DNA of 64,000 nt from JANMDU01 sp031375105 (GCA_031375105.1 JANMHJ010000040.1:1-64000); one strand, 5' to 3'; shown: positions 8,348-17,328, counted from the stretch's first letter. Made by a program: numbers and translations. The notes: generated from the letters alone by a model not told the origin.

Positions 8348-9340
8348 TCACCAACGCGGAATCAATTCGTCCTTGAGCATGCCTTTGCGCTGCACATAGT
8401 CGGGCATGATGGATTCAACCGTGTTCCAGAATCGGGGGCTGTGATCCATCACGCGCAGATGGGACAGCTCGTGGACGACGACGTAGTCAATCACGCTGGT
8501 GCGGAAATGAATCAGCCGCCAATTGAGGCGAATCGCGCCATCGCTGCCGGCGCTGCCCCAGCGGCTGCTGGCATTCGACAGAGAAAGTTTCGTCCAGCGC
8601 ACGCCCAGCAGGGGTGCGAAATGATTCAGACGCTCTTCAAACAATCGCTTGGCTTGGCGCATCAGCCAGGCTTGCACGGCATCGCGGATGCGCTCGGGCG
8701 ATGCGTCGTGCGGCAGGCCGATGTGCAGCGTGAGCTTGGGAACGCCAGGCAGCGCTTGTGCATCAGTGTGCAGTTGTGCCATGGGCGAGGCGCTTTTGCC
8801 TGCGCCATCGGCTTGGCGAGGATCGATCACGATGATGACGCTCTCGCCTAAAAAGGGGATCACCGCACCTTCTTTCCATTCCACCTGCGCCTGAGTTTGC
8901 CGTTGCTGGCGCTCCTGAGCTTGAGCGAGTTTGTTGACGATCCAAGCAGATTTTTCTTGCAAGGCTTTGTCCACTTCCGACAAAGCCACCCAGCGCGGCG
9001 CACTCACCACCAAGCCATCCGCACCGATCACAAAGCCAATGGTTTTGCGTTTCGCGCGGCGAAATTCGTAAGCCACGACGCACTCGCCGCCGCCTTGGCC
9101 GATGCGCTTGCCTGCCTGCGCTTGCAGGCGTGCTTCGCGGTTGGCGCGCGGGTGGGAGAAATGGGTGGGGCGCAGCACAGAGGCCAATGCTTGCGCAGGT
9201 GGGCTGCTCACCGTACTTGCTATCGATTCAGTAGCACAGTGTGTAGGTTGTGTAATGGGTTCTGGCCTATTGCTCTCATTTTTTAAAGGTAAGACCACCT
9301 CATGGAACAGATCGAGGGTGAGTTGCAAGAAGCTGCGCAT
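8348..9340 (-). CDS. YgjP-like zinc metallopeptidase (DUF45/M48-type)
   Basis: About 330 residues. The C-terminal half is the DUF45/YgjP domain with the zinc motif VVHELSHLRVMDHSPRFW (HExxH variant with a distal His) and the preceding LSNASSRWGSAGSDGAIRLNWRLIHF. ATG at 9340 (MRSFLQLTLDLFHEV) fits relatives better than the longer in-frame frame start at 9379. Residues of roughly 25-70 are a low-conservation linker and contain a 43-bp repeat copy. Substrate unknown; E. coli YgjP has been linked to nucleotide pyrophosphatase activity. Confidence 0.85.
   Translation of the reverse strand: MRSFLQLTLDLFHEVVLPLKNESNRPEPITQPTHCATESIASTVSSPPAQALASVLRPTHFSHPRANREARLQAQAGKRIGQGGGECVVAYEFRRAKRKTIGFVIGADGLVVSAPRWVALSEVDKALQEKSAWIVNKLAQAQERQQRQTQAQVEWKEGAVIPFLGESVIIVIDPRQADGAGKSASPMAQLHTDAQALPGVPKLTLHIGLPHDASPERIRDAVQAWLMRQAKRLFEERLNHFAPLLGVRWTKLSLSNASSRWGSAGSDGAIRLNWRLIHFRTSVIDYVVVHELSHLRVMDHSPRFWNTVESIMPDYVQRKGMLKDELIPRW
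9218..9260 (-). repeat. 43-bp dispersed repeat, copy in metallopeptidase linker
   Basis: Read on the minus strand it starts ACCCATTACACAACCTACAC and ends GAATCGATAGCA, encoding PITQPTHCATESIA in the linker of the YgjP-like protein. It uses the same repeat frame as the copies in pilS and the HMA/MauE gene. Confidence 0.6.
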
Positions 9341-9510
9341 AGGTACAGTGTAAGGGGTTTTTTGTAGCTGCACTGTCACGTCCCGTTACGTGGGTGACGA
9401 AGGGGATATGGGCATGTGTGGTGACCGTGCGTCTTTCTTGGGCGGCGTTGTGTCGGAATATGCCATTCGCATTCACATGCAGCGCGGAATGCAGCAATAA
9501 TCAGAACTTC

Positions 9511-11457
9511 ATGGACACGCCGTTTCCCATACTGTCAACTGATTTGCTCGATCCGCAGCCTGCACCGGCTGGCACTGCTGCATCAGTGTCGTCGCCCCGA
9601 CCTGCACCTGCACCTGCACCTGCACCTGCACCTGCACCTGCACCTGCGCCCGCCTTGTCTGTTTCCTCAGAAGTTTCGCCTGTCGCTAAAACGGCTCCCA
9701 ATTCTGGTCTGCGTGATACCTTGGCCTTGGCATTGGAGCTGGCGCCTCAGGTGCTAGACAACTTGGTAGGCCGCGCACTCCTGGGTATGGATCGTCAATC
9801 CACTGCGCATCCAGATGCTGCGCAGCGCAAGCTCTTAGATTCGGCGGCTATTGCGATGGATGGCCAGCGCCGCCGCTGGGTCAAGCAGTTCGTGGCTTTG
9901 CTGCGCATCGCGTTTGCGCATCCACCGGCTACTGCCGACGCGCTTCCCAATGCAGATCTTCGAATTTGCGCCAGTGAAATGGCTGAACTGGAACGCTTGA
10001 CTTTGGCTGCCGGCAGTCAGCGCGGTAATCCGCTGGGGCCGCAAAGCTATATTCGTGCGATTTTTGAATTGATTTCACGCAGCGAAGCACGCCCTGAGCA
10101 TCGCCAAGTCTGGACGCATTTTTTGATGGGTGCACTCGGCACGCAATTGGCCTGGATGTATTTGCAATTGGGTGCCAGCTTGCGTGTGCCTGGCAGCCGT
10201 GAGGTATCGCGGGTTGGCGACGCCCAAGAATTTGCCGAGTATTCAGATTACGTGTTTGGCCTGGGCGGTAAAGCCCCGCCAGAGATGCCCGCGCCGTTGA
10301 TGCCCAAAGCAGAACTCACCCCCGAGATGCGGGCACTGGCCGAAGAAGCCAGCCGCACAGTCAAGCAACTGCGCGGCGTGTTGGGTATGCCCGAGCCAGA
10401 GGCCTCTGCGCAGAGCGAAGACGAGATGGCGCGCATGATGCAAGACATCGAGGAATCTGAGCGGCTGATGATCGAGGTGAGCAAACGTGGCCTGCAGTTG
10501 CCAACAACGCAAGCGTCCCCCGGCAGCACGCTCACGCGGCAAGTGGAAAAGCTCATTGACGAATACCGCAACGCCACCACACCTATGCTGGCCCGCGTGC
10601 CCACGCCCGTGCGTGATGCGCTGGAGAAATTGCAGCAACCGCTGGAACGCTTGGCGGCTGTGGATGCTTCTTTGTTTGACAAGCCCGATCACGCGGTGCG
10701 CCAGTTGCTTGATGTGATTGCCAAACGCAGCTTGCTGTTTGCCAACGAAGCGGCAGATGGGTTTACGAGCTTTTTCACGCCAGTGCAAAAAATGCTGGAA
10801 GCGGTGGGCCAAGTGGCGCAGCCGTCGGCCAAAATTTATGAGCAGGCGTATGTGCGTTTGCAACCACTTTGGGTTGCCCAAGATGAAGAGTTGAAGAAGC
10901 TGGCGCAGCTCAAAGAGCGCAGCATGGCGCAGATGGAAGTGCGCAAGCAACTGGCCAGCCGCTTGGCTTTTGAGCTGGTTAGCCGCCGCGATGCCAGTGA
11001 CACACCTGTTGCGGTCAAGCAGATGCTGATGGGGCCTTGGGCGCAAGTGCTAGCGCGTGCGCAATTGCATCCTGAGCATCCGCAAGATGAGCAGCGCTAC
11101 GAATATGCGGTCGCATTGCTGCTATGGAGCGTCTCGCTGCGCCGGGCGGGCGCACACAAAGAAAGATTGGTGCAACTGGCCCCGGATTTGATTCAAGCGC
11201 TGCGTGTGGGGCTGGCCAGTGTGGAGCATCCGCAGAGCAATATTGATGTCTTCTTGGGTGAGCTGAAAAAGCTGCATGAAGCGGTGTTGTCGGATGATGC
11301 AGACCATGATGATTCCGACGACACCTTTCCACCTGAGCCGCCTCAGGCTGCGGATATCTCAGACATGATGATGCTGAGCGCGATCCCCAGCACTGTGCGC
11401 ACGCCACCAGCGCCGCCCGCTGCGCCGAGCTATCAATCGGATTTGAATTTGCTATGA
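9511..11457 (+). CDS. Large unknown protein with (Pro-Ala)n tract
   Basis: 648 residues from ATG 9511 (MDTPFPILSTDLLDPQ); the ORF is open further upstream but that part resembles no protein. Residues of roughly 28-48 form an uninterrupted Pro-Ala run encoded by CCTGCA hexanucleotides. The rest is mostly alpha-helical and acidic, with segments such as MARMMQDIEESERLMIEVSKRG and a C-terminal Asp/Glu cluster (SDDADHDDSDD). No signal peptide, membrane segment or catalytic motif is evident, so it is probably cytoplasmic. It may belong to a Burkholderiales DUF family. I do not assign a function. Confidence 0.7.
   Translation: MDTPFPILSTDLLDPQPAPAGTAASVSSPRPAPAPAPAPAPAPAPAPALSVSSEVSPVAKTAPNSGLRDTLALALELAPQVLDNLVGRALLGMDRQSTAHPDAAQRKLLDSAAIAMDGQRRRWVKQFVALLRIAFAHPPATADALPNADLRICASEMAELERLTLAAGSQRGNPLGPQSYIRAIFELISRSEARPEHRQVWTHFLMGALGTQLAWMYLQLGASLRVPGSREVSRVGDAQEFAEYSDYVFGLGGKAPPEMPAPLMPKAELTPEMRALAEEASRTVKQLRGVLGMPEPEASAQSEDEMARMMQDIEESERLMIEVSKRGLQLPTTQASPGSTLTRQVEKLIDEYRNATTPMLARVPTPVRDALEKLQQPLERLAAVDASLFDKPDHAVRQLLDVIAKRSLLFANEAADGFTSFFTPVQKMLEAVGQVAQPSAKIYEQAYVRLQPLWVAQDEELKKLAQLKERSMAQMEVRKQLASRLAFELVSRRDASDTPVAVKQMLMGPWAQVLARAQLHPEHPQDEQRYEYAVALLLWSVSLRRAGAHKERLVQLAPDLIQALRVGLASVEHPQSNIDVFLGELKKLHEAVLSDDADHDDSDDTFPPEPPQAADISDMMMLSAIPSTVRTPPAPPAAPSYQSDLNLL
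9600..9650 (+). repeat. CCTGCA hexanucleotide microsatellite in coding sequence
   Basis: About eight tandem copies of CCTGCA encode the Pro-Ala run of the gene at 9511. Gain or loss of a 6-bp unit would change linker length without shifting the frame. Confidence 0.9.
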
Positions 11458-11477
11458 GTTGGCCAGCTTAAGCTTGC

Positions 11478-12836
11478 TCAGCGCATGAGCTTTTTGCGCA
11501 CCAAATGGATATTGCTGCGCAGAGCATAGAGCTCGTCCGCATGCGAGAGCGGGATTTTGATTTTTTCCACCATGCCGTCCAGCGCGTTGATCTCATCGAC
11601 CAGTTGCGTGCGCACCTGCGGATCGGGTGAATCGCGGTCTTCGATGCTGCGCAACTGGGCATACCATTTGAAGATGCGCGAGCGCACGCGAAAGGTGTAG
11701 AGCGGCGGCAAAATGCGCGAGAGCGGCAGCAGCACCACGATGATCACCGACAGCGCCACCCACATGCGCTCGATTAAATTGGCCATCCAGAAAGGCAAAT
11801 AGCGCTGTAGCAATGGCGGGCCGTTTTTCAAATAACGCTCAGCCTCTTGCGCCATAGGCAGCTCATCGCGCTGCGCATTAGGAAACTGCTTGGATTTGGC
11901 AAACCAACCGGGCACGCCGTGAATTTGATGCGTAGCGCCTGTGAAAAGTTGCAAGAGCGCCGGATGAGTGGTGTTGCGCGTAATCAGAGAGGCCGTGGGG
12001 CCGACCAAGCGTATGTCTTGCTTGGGGTTATCCAGCGCGAGATCGACCACACCGCGTGGCAACAGGGCAGGCGAGAGGAAATTGAAGCGCCTGGAATACG
12101 CCTCGCTTTGCTGCAAATCCATCAGCTTGATTCCCGGTGTTTGCAACAGCATCTGCACCATCAGCGATTCCGGTGCTGAGGCAAACACTAGCGCATCAAT
12201 TTCGCCGCCTAAAAGAGCAATCGCGGCAGGTGTTTGATCTAGCGTAGAGAGCTTGATATCTTTTGGTTCGACGCGATTACTCTCCAGCAAACGCGCCATG
12301 AGCTTGGGCACGCCCGAGCCCTCTGTGCCCACATTGAGCCTCCAGCCGGGCAACTGCGTGATCGCGCTGAGGGTGGGGGTGGTGGCGGGTGTGGTTTTCT
12401 TGGCGCTGCTGCTGGAGACATTGAGCAATTTGGCCGCAGCATCTTCACGGTAAAACAGCCAGATCGGCTCCATGAAGAGGCTACCCAAGGTGGACAGTGC
12501 ATCTTGATCTGTCTCAGTCAACTCATTCGTACCGCCCTGCACAAAGCCGACATCCACCAAACCATCGCGCAGGAGCTTGAGGTTGGCCGATGAGCCTTCG
12601 GTTTGCACGATTTTGACCGTGATGCGATTGGCCTTGAGGTAAGCCACGTATTTCTTGCCCAGCTCGTCATAAGCACTTTGCGCAGGGCCGGTGGCTAGCG
12701 TGACAGTTTTCGGTGGATTCGGGTTGAGCCACCAATAGGCTAGGCCAAGCAACGCAACACCCAGCGCAATGAATGGCCCAAACGAGACGAACAGGTCACG
12801 CAGGGAGATCAGGGTGTAGCGGATGGTTTTGGTCAT
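11478..12836 (-). CDS. TAXI family TRAP-type solute-binding protein with C-terminal membrane anchor
   Basis: 452 residues. An N-terminal membrane segment (about 14-36) is followed by a TAXI-type binding fold: VTLATGPAQSAYDELGKKYV, VDVGFVQGGTNE and LNVGTEGSGVPKLMARLL. A second hydrophobic segment (WVALSVIIVVLLPLSRILPPLY) and a cytoplasmic helical tail of about 75 residues follow. This membrane-anchored layout is common in betaproteobacterial TAXI proteins without adjacent TRAP permeases, as here. A sensory or scaffold role is as plausible as transport. The ligand is unknown. Confidence 0.8.
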   Translation of the reverse strand: MTKTIRYTLISLRDLFVSFGPFIALGVALLGLAYWWLNPNPPKTVTLATGPAQSAYDELGKKYVAYLKANRITVKIVQTEGSSANLKLLRDGLVDVGFVQGGTNELTETDQDALSTLGSLFMEPIWLFYREDAAAKLLNVSSSSAKKTTPATTPTLSAITQLPGWRLNVGTEGSGVPKLMARLLESNRVEPKDIKLSTLDQTPAAIALLGGEIDALVFASAPESLMVQMLLQTPGIKLMDLQQSEAYSRRFNFLSPALLPRGVVDLALDNPKQDIRLVGPTASLITRNTTHPALLQLFTGATHQIHGVPGWFAKSKQFPNAQRDELPMAQEAERYLKNGPPLLQRYLPFWMANLIERMWVALSVIIVVLLPLSRILPPLYTFRVRSRIFKWYAQLRSIEDRDSPDPQVRTQLVDEINALDGMVEKIKIPLSHADELYALRSNIHLVRKKLMR

Positions 12837-12979
12837 GCCGCTACTTTAACCCCTCTGATACTGATACTGAAGCGATGCAATACAACGACTAGGAAGTTAC
12901 CCGTGTGATGAACTCTAGAGTGAACTCTGCCCCAACTACTTTGAGAGCGCGCAAGCTGGCAAAAGCTACAATCAAACGT

Positions 12980-13360
12980 ATGTTTCGCAGTCTTACCCTC
13001 CACCTGCTGATTGCGCTACAGCTGCTCGCATCGCTGGCTTGGTCTGCGAACATCGTCGCGGACGACAAGCTGCACAGTGCAGGGCATGTTTTGCTGGCGC
13101 ACCATCATCACGACGATCCAGCCTCGCATCACCATGATCATCAGATTGACCCGCTGCTGGAGCTACAAGACAGGCAGGCTTCTTCTTCTGCCGAAGCAAG
13201 CGCAGACCACCATCACCATCACGATCTCAATGTGACGATGGCGCTCTTGCTGCGGCAAACCAAGCTGGCAGCCGCCGACGCTGCCATTCAAAATCCGCGT
13301 CTTTTGCCCGCCATGCAAAGCGCATATCAGCGCCCGCGCCTGCGCCCGCCCCAAGCCTGA
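12980..13360 (+). CDS. Histidine-rich exported protein
   Basis: 126 residues from ATG 12980. A signal peptide (MFRSLTLHLLIALQLLASLAWS) precedes two histidine clusters, LAHHHHDDPASHHHDHQ and ADHHHHHDLN. Such clusters bind Ni, Co, Zn or Cu in the periplasm. An in-frame start at 12905 would add 25 residues but spoil the signal peptide. It heads a group with a HupE/UreJ protein and a His-tailed EamA transporter, so metal buffering is the likely role. No named family recognised. Confidence 0.7.
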   Translation: MFRSLTLHLLIALQLLASLAWSANIVADDKLHSAGHVLLAHHHHDDPASHHHDHQIDPLLELQDRQASSSAEASADHHHHHDLNVTMALLLRQTKLAAADAAIQNPRLLPAMQSAYQRPRLRPPQA

Positions 13361-13438
13361 TCAAAAGCCAGCCTCGTTTCGACTGACCGCCGCACGCGCT
13401 GTCGGTTTGATCTTTTGTTTCTTTTTTGGGTAACACGC

Positions 13439-14260
13439 ATGATTCACTCGACTTTTTTCTCTCTTTCCAAGCGCAGATGGCTGCTGATGGCCATGGCCAT
13501 GATGCTCTTGGCCTTTGCGCTGCCGCCAGACGCTTGGGCGCACGGCATTTCTGAGGCCGACAAAGAGCGCATGCTTAGCGGCGGCTATTTGCGTTACGTG
13601 AGCTTGGGCGCAACGCACATGCTGACCGGCTATGACCACCTGCTTTTTCTCTTTGGCGTGGTGTTCTTTTTGGCCAATATGCGCGATGTGGTCAAGTTTG
13701 TCACGGTGTTCACGATTGGGCACTGCATCACCTTGGTCTTTGCCACTTTCTTCCAAATCACTTGGAATTACTACCTTATTGATGCGATCATCGCCATCAG
13801 CGTGATGTACAAAGCCTTTGATAACAACGGTGGTTTTCAGAAAGTGCTCGAAATCGAGCCGCCCCATCTCCTTTGGATGGTGTTTGGCTTTGGCCTGCTG
13901 CATGGCTTTGGACTGTCGACCCGTTTGCAGCAATTGCCGCTGGGCGATGAGGCGCTGCCGATTCTTGGGCGTATTCTGAGCTTCAATCTGGGCGTGGAGC
14001 TTGGGCAAATCGCGGCGCTGGCCGTGATGGTGGCGCTGCTCTCAGCTTGGCGCAAACGCGCTTCTTTTGCCACTTGGAGCTATGCTGCCAACTTGCTGTT
14101 GCTGTGGATTGGCGGTGGCCTGCTGGTGATGCAATTGCATGGCTACTGGCATGACAGCCACCCCGACGACTTCCGCTTCCCTGCCAAAGAACATCAACAT
14201 GCCCACGAAGACATGGAGATCAATAAAACCGACAACGACAGTCGCAACACCTTAAAGTAA
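13439..14260 (+). CDS. HupE/UreJ family membrane protein
   Basis: 273 residues. Signal-like N-terminus ending DAWAHGISEADK, then the HupE/UreJ core: LGATHMLTGYDHLLFLFGVVFF and FTIGHCITLVFATF, several membrane helices, and FGFGLLHGFGLSTRLQ. The conserved His and Asp residues in GxxHxxxGxDH are those thought to coordinate nickel or cobalt. The tail KEHQHAHEDME adds histidines. The family comprises nickel/cobalt permeases and accessory proteins; direction and metal are not certain. ATG 13439 is chosen over the upstream TTG. Confidence 0.85.
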   Translation: MIHSTFFSLSKRRWLLMAMAMMLLAFALPPDAWAHGISEADKERMLSGGYLRYVSLGATHMLTGYDHLLFLFGVVFFLANMRDVVKFVTVFTIGHCITLVFATFFQITWNYYLIDAIIAISVMYKAFDNNGGFQKVLEIEPPHLLWMVFGFGLLHGFGLSTRLQQLPLGDEALPILGRILSFNLGVELGQIAALAVMVALLSAWRKRASFATWSYAANLLLLWIGGGLLVMQLHGYWHDSHPDDFRFPAKEHQHAHEDMEINKTDNDSRNTLK

Positions 14261-14350
14261 CTTCCAGACACCTCGTGCGAGCGCAGCTTGTCTTCTGCAA
14301 GCCAGCGTCCTGCGTTTTCATTCATACCCACTACTTATTTAGGAATTCAC

Positions 14351-14701
14351 ATGCGTACCCTTATCACCCTCTCCACCTGCTTGCTGATCAGCTTCACTTC
14401 TGCAAGCGCCTTCGCCGACAAAGGCAATTCATGCCACTTCCACGGCAGCAAAGCTGCTCCCGAGGCCACCGTGGTGGGCTGTGCGGACGCACGGCGCGAT
14501 GCGCTTGTTAAATCAGGCAAATTGCACAGCTCGTGGAGCAGCATCAAACACGACAAGATCGAGCAAATCGAAGGTAAAAAAGGCAAAGAGTGGAAGCTCA
14601 GCTACAAAAACCCCGCTTCGCCAGAGAAAGACAAGCAATCTTTGTATATGTTTTACACCGCGCCAGGCAATTTCATCGCTGCTAACCACACCGGCCAATG
14701 A
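14351..14701 (+). CDS. Small periplasmic protein (DUF6488-like)
   Basis: 116 residues with a signal peptide (MRTLITLSTCLLISFTSASAFA) and a mature part DKGNSCHFHGSKAAPEATVVGCADAR with two cysteines and a CHFHG metal-site-like segment. AGGAATTC precedes the ATG. It overlaps the transporter gene by the ATGA tetranucleotide, so the two are translationally coupled. I believe this matches DUF6488, found beside metal-handling genes, but cannot confirm it. Function unknown. Confidence 0.7.
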   Translation: MRTLITLSTCLLISFTSASAFADKGNSCHFHGSKAAPEATVVGCADARRDALVKSGKLHSSWSSIKHDKIEQIEGKKGKEWKLSYKNPASPEKDKQSLYMFYTAPGNFIAANHTGQ

Positions 14702-15771
14702 GCAACACGCCCCCTTTAGCGCCAAACGCGAGCAAACCAGCCCTGCGAGGCGGCATGCTCGCGCTGATGGCCGCTACGCTGTTTGGCCTGAGCACGCCAT
14801 TCACCCAACTCTGGGGCGCTGGACAGGGCGCTTTCACGACCGCCTCCCTGCTTTATGCAGGCGCAGCCTTGGTGGGGTTGCTTTCGCTGCGCGGCGCAGC
14901 GCGCGAGGCCCGCGTGCGGGCGCATGATGCGCCTCGCTTGCTGGCCATGGCCGCTTTTGGGGCCGTCATCGGGCCCGTGGCGCTGGCCTGGGGGCTGCAA
15001 CGTACCAGCGGTGCCAGCGCCTCCTTGCTGCTGGCGCTAGAAGCCGTGTTCACCGCTGTGCTTGCTTGGGCTTGGTACCGCGAAAGCATGGACAAGCGCG
15101 TCTGGTTTGCCGTGTTGTTGCTGGTTGCAGGCGGCATCATGTTGGTGCTTGAGCAAGGCTTAGCAGGCTCTGCGCAATTGCTGGGCTTGCTTGCCGTGGG
15201 CTTGGCCACCGCCGCTTGGGGTGTAGACAACACGCTCTCGCGCGGTGTGGCAGACCGAGACCCGGGGCAGGTGATTCTCATCAAAGCGGCGCTGGGCTGT
15301 AGCGCAACCGGCTTGATCGCTTGGCTGCGCGCTGAGCCTGTGCCTGCTGCGTGGGCCGTCATGGCCGTGTTGGCCGTGGGGGCCACAGGCTACGGCCTGA
15401 GCCTGCGTTTGTATTTGCTGGCGCAGCGCAGCTTCGGCGCGGCGCGCACAGGCTCAGTCTTTGCCTTTGCGCCCTTCATTGGCGCGCTGGCCGCCTTTGC
15501 TTTGGGAGAGCGCAGCTTCAGCCTGTGGTTCATACTGGGAGGCGCATTGATGCTGCTTGGCGTGTGGCTGCATCTCTCAGAAGATCATGGGCACGCGCAC
15601 GCACACGAGGCGCTGGAGCACGAGCACGCCCACCGCCACGACGATGGGCATCACACACACACGCACGCCCCGATGCCGCTTGGCGAACACAGCCATGCGC
15701 ATAGCCACGCGCCCACCCGCCACAGCCATCCGCATGTCCCTGATCTTCACCATCAGCATATTCATCGCTGA
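14698..15771 (+). CDS. DMT/EamA transporter with histidine-rich tail
   Basis: 357 residues. Ten hydrophobic segments in two EamA repeats (for example LMAATLFGLSTPFTQLWGAG and GLATAAWGVDNTLSRGVADR) place it in the drug/metabolite transporter superfamily. The last 65 residues carry over 20 histidines (GHAHAHEALEHEHAHRHDDG, HTHTHAPM, HSHAHSHAPTRHSHPH). A tail of this kind suggests a metal, probably nickel, cobalt or zinc, binds at the cytoplasmic or periplasmic face. Overlaps the preceding gene by 4 bp. A metal substrate is inferred; EamA proteins usually export amino acids or metabolites. Confidence 0.85.
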   Translation: MSNTPPLAPNASKPALRGGMLALMAATLFGLSTPFTQLWGAGQGAFTTASLLYAGAALVGLLSLRGAAREARVRAHDAPRLLAMAAFGAVIGPVALAWGLQRTSGASASLLLALEAVFTAVLAWAWYRESMDKRVWFAVLLLVAGGIMLVLEQGLAGSAQLLGLLAVGLATAAWGVDNTLSRGVADRDPGQVILIKAALGCSATGLIAWLRAEPVPAAWAVMAVLAVGATGYGLSLRLYLLAQRSFGAARTGSVFAFAPFIGALAAFALGERSFSLWFILGGALMLLGVWLHLSEDHGHAHAHEALEHEHAHRHDDGHHTHTHAPMPLGEHSHAHSHAPTRHSHPHVPDLHHQHIHR

Positions 15772-15815
15772 AGCGACGTTCAACTTCTTGATCTGGCCCG
15801 ATGAGGTGTAAATCG

Positions 15816-15871
15816 CTCGCCCTGAGCCTGTCGAAAAGCCCGTGAGGACTTCGACAAGCTCAGTTCGAATG
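15816..15871. repeat. Palindromic intergenic repeat (CCTGAGCCTGTCGAA type)
   Basis: An imperfect inverted repeat pairing CCTGAGCCTGTCGAA with TTCGACAAGCTCAG. Repeats with this core are widespread between genes of beta- and gammaproteobacteria. It sits between the convergent EamA gene and copper operon and may end transcription from either side. Confidence 0.7.
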
Positions 15872-15923
15872 GAAGTTGATACTTCATCGGTTCGGATAAA
15901 TAGTACAGTGTGTTTTCAGCTCT

Positions 15924-16340
15924 TCACAGCAGGGGTAAGACGAAAGCAAAAAAACCACCCACCAGATAGATCGCCACACTCACCCAATACACCCGCAGCG
16001 AGAGCTTGCGAGTGCGCAGGCAGGCATCGCGCAGCGCGGGGTTGATCGGGCAAGGCGCGTTGCGATTGAGCCACTGCAATGCACCACTGGCTGCGAGCAT
16101 GAGACCTGCGAAAATGAAGAGGCTGATTTTGTGCTCCGAGAGCCAAACGATCTGCGGAAACGCGCCCACCAGCCCAGAGAGCGCGGCACCTGCACCCAGC
16201 GCCACCAAGAGTGCGGGCAGGGCGCAGCAGATCAGCGTGGAGCTGCTGGCAAACAAACTCAGCACCGAAGTGGCCAAGCTGTTGCGCGTCTGTTGCGTGC
16301 CGTCACCGGCATGCTTCAGAATCTCGCATGAAGTACTCAT
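15924..16340 (-). CDS. MerT-like membrane metal transport protein
   Basis: 138 residues with about four membrane segments. The Cys pair in SSSTLICCALPALLVALGAG (Cys38-Cys39) sits in the first helix as in MerT, followed by GLVGAFPQIVWLSEHK. The C-terminal cytoplasmic loop has NAPCPINPALRDACLRTRK, another potential Cys pair. MerT-type proteins import Hg(II) from MerP; in a copper operon the cargo may be another soft metal. It overlaps the MerP-like gene by ATGA. No merA or merR is present in the window. Confidence 0.75.
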   Translation of the reverse strand: MSTSCEILKHAGDGTQQTRNSLATSVLSLFASSSTLICCALPALLVALGAGAALSGLVGAFPQIVWLSEHKISLFIFAGLMLAASGALQWLNRNAPCPINPALRDACLRTRKLSLRVYWVSVAIYLVGGFFAFVLPLL

Positions 16341-16675
16341 TTCTTGCTTGCAAACTCAGATTTGATTTGCTGCACGGTTAGCTCGGATGCTTCTAACTTG
16401 ACGACATCGTAGCCCGCATCCGTGATTTCCGCGCGGATCAATTTGTCGTCAAGTTTTTGACCCGGCTTGGCTTCGACTGCGACAACGCGCTTCTTCAAAT
16501 CGACGAACACAGCCTGCGTAGTAGGCAGCTTGCCCAAACGCTTTTCAATGCCCTGAGCGCAGAATGCACACACCATGCCATTGACCGTAATTTTTACGGA
16601 TTCAGTGGCAAATACAGCGCTAGCCGTCACAGATATTGCGCAGAGTGCTATGAATTTAAGAGTAATTGATGTCAT
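16337..16675 (-). CDS. MerP-like periplasmic heavy-metal-binding protein
   Basis: 112 residues. A signal peptide (MTSITLKFIALCAISVTASAVFA) precedes one HMA domain with the metal motif GMVCAFC (Cys36, Cys39). The C-terminal extension of about 20 residues is unlike MerP. Coupled by a 4-bp overlap to the MerT-like gene. The signal peptide lies within a 43-bp repeat copy. Confidence 0.8.
   Translation of the reverse strand: MTSITLKFIALCAISVTASAVFATESVKITVNGMVCAFCAQGIEKRLGKLPTTQAVFVDLKKRVVAVEAKPGQKLDDKLIRAEITDAGYDVVKLEASELTVQQIKSEFASKK
16622..16664 (+). repeat. 43-bp dispersed repeat, copy in MerP-like signal peptide
   Basis: Starts AGCCGTCACAGATATTGCG and ends GAATTTAAGAGTA. The minus-strand gene reads it as TLKFIALCAISVTA, in the usual repeat frame. 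Confidence 0.7.
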
Positions 16676-16686
16676 GACGAGAGTCC

Positions 16687-17328
16687 TTAAAAAATATACA
16701 TAAAGTTAAAACGGGCTTGCTTCGATGTGCTGACTCCCGTTTCAATAAAGTAGCGCTTATTGATGAAGCGCAGCATGGGCGTGATCTCGGTGCTGTCAGA
16801 TAGACCGCGCATGCGCCTAGCCTCCACGATCAACCAAGGCTGCGTCTCGTCGTAGTCGGTTTCATAAAAAGAGAAACCGGCTCGCACTGCGCCATAGTCA
16901 TGGTTGATGCCACTGGCGCGGTAAAGCCGTGCAGTTGCAGAGACATAGATACGCGCTGTCTCGTAGTCGGCGGAAAGCCCCGGCGCGAGCATGGTGCGTG
17001 CGCCTGAGAATCCCGTGCCGCGAACTGAGCCGATGCCGCCTAGGAACCAAACATTCGCCTGCGAATGCTCGGCGTTCCAGCGCTTAACGAGGCGTGTGTA
17101 ATTGGCCTCTGCGAATTCACGAACGATCAATTTGTCGTCTGAACGCATCCAGACGCCGCCCGCACCTATTGCATCGCGCGGTGTCAGGGCGTGGTTGACC
17201 CACGCTTCGCGCCAGTTCGGGCCAAAGTCGCCCATGGCCATGGTGCTGTCTTTAAAGCCCACGGGGCCTGCATAAACGGAGCTGCTGACTGCCGCAAAAA
17301 ATATCAGCAGCCATTTGTATAGCTTCAT
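16687..17328 (-). CDS. Unknown exported protein, probable outer-membrane beta-barrel
   Basis: 213 residues from ATG 17328: signal peptide MKLYKWLLIFFAAVSSSVYA, then alternating polar/hydrophobic strands (FSGARTMLAPGLSADYETA, ARIYVSATARLYRAS, YFIETGVSTSKQARF) and a terminal aromatic (FNFMYIF). These are hallmarks of outer-membrane barrels. A CopB-like role with the CopA oxidase is possible, but it lacks the Met/His-rich N-terminus of CopB. Member of the copper operon, 11 bp upstream of the MerP-like gene. Confidence 0.65.
   Translation of the reverse strand: MKLYKWLLIFFAAVSSSVYAGPVGFKDSTMAMGDFGPNWREAWVNHALTPRDAIGAGGVWMRSDDKLIVREFAEANYTRLVKRWNAEHSQANVWFLGGIGSVRGTGFSGARTMLAPGLSADYETARIYVSATARLYRASGINHDYGAVRAGFSFYETDYDETQPWLIVEARRMRGLSDSTEITPMLRFINKRYFIETGVSTSKQARFNFMYIF

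Noticed and set aside
9601..9650. Tandem repeat considered as a CRISPR-like array
   Set aside because: Six-base units without spacers; coding microsatellite.
10243..11046. 267-codon antisense frame inside the 9511 gene
   Set aside because: His/Gln-rich shadow of a high-GC third-position pattern; the plus-strand frame is longer and protein-like.
15924..16675. A complete mer operon
   Set aside because: merA, merR and a mer operator are absent; only MerT/MerP-like genes are present, within the copper operon.
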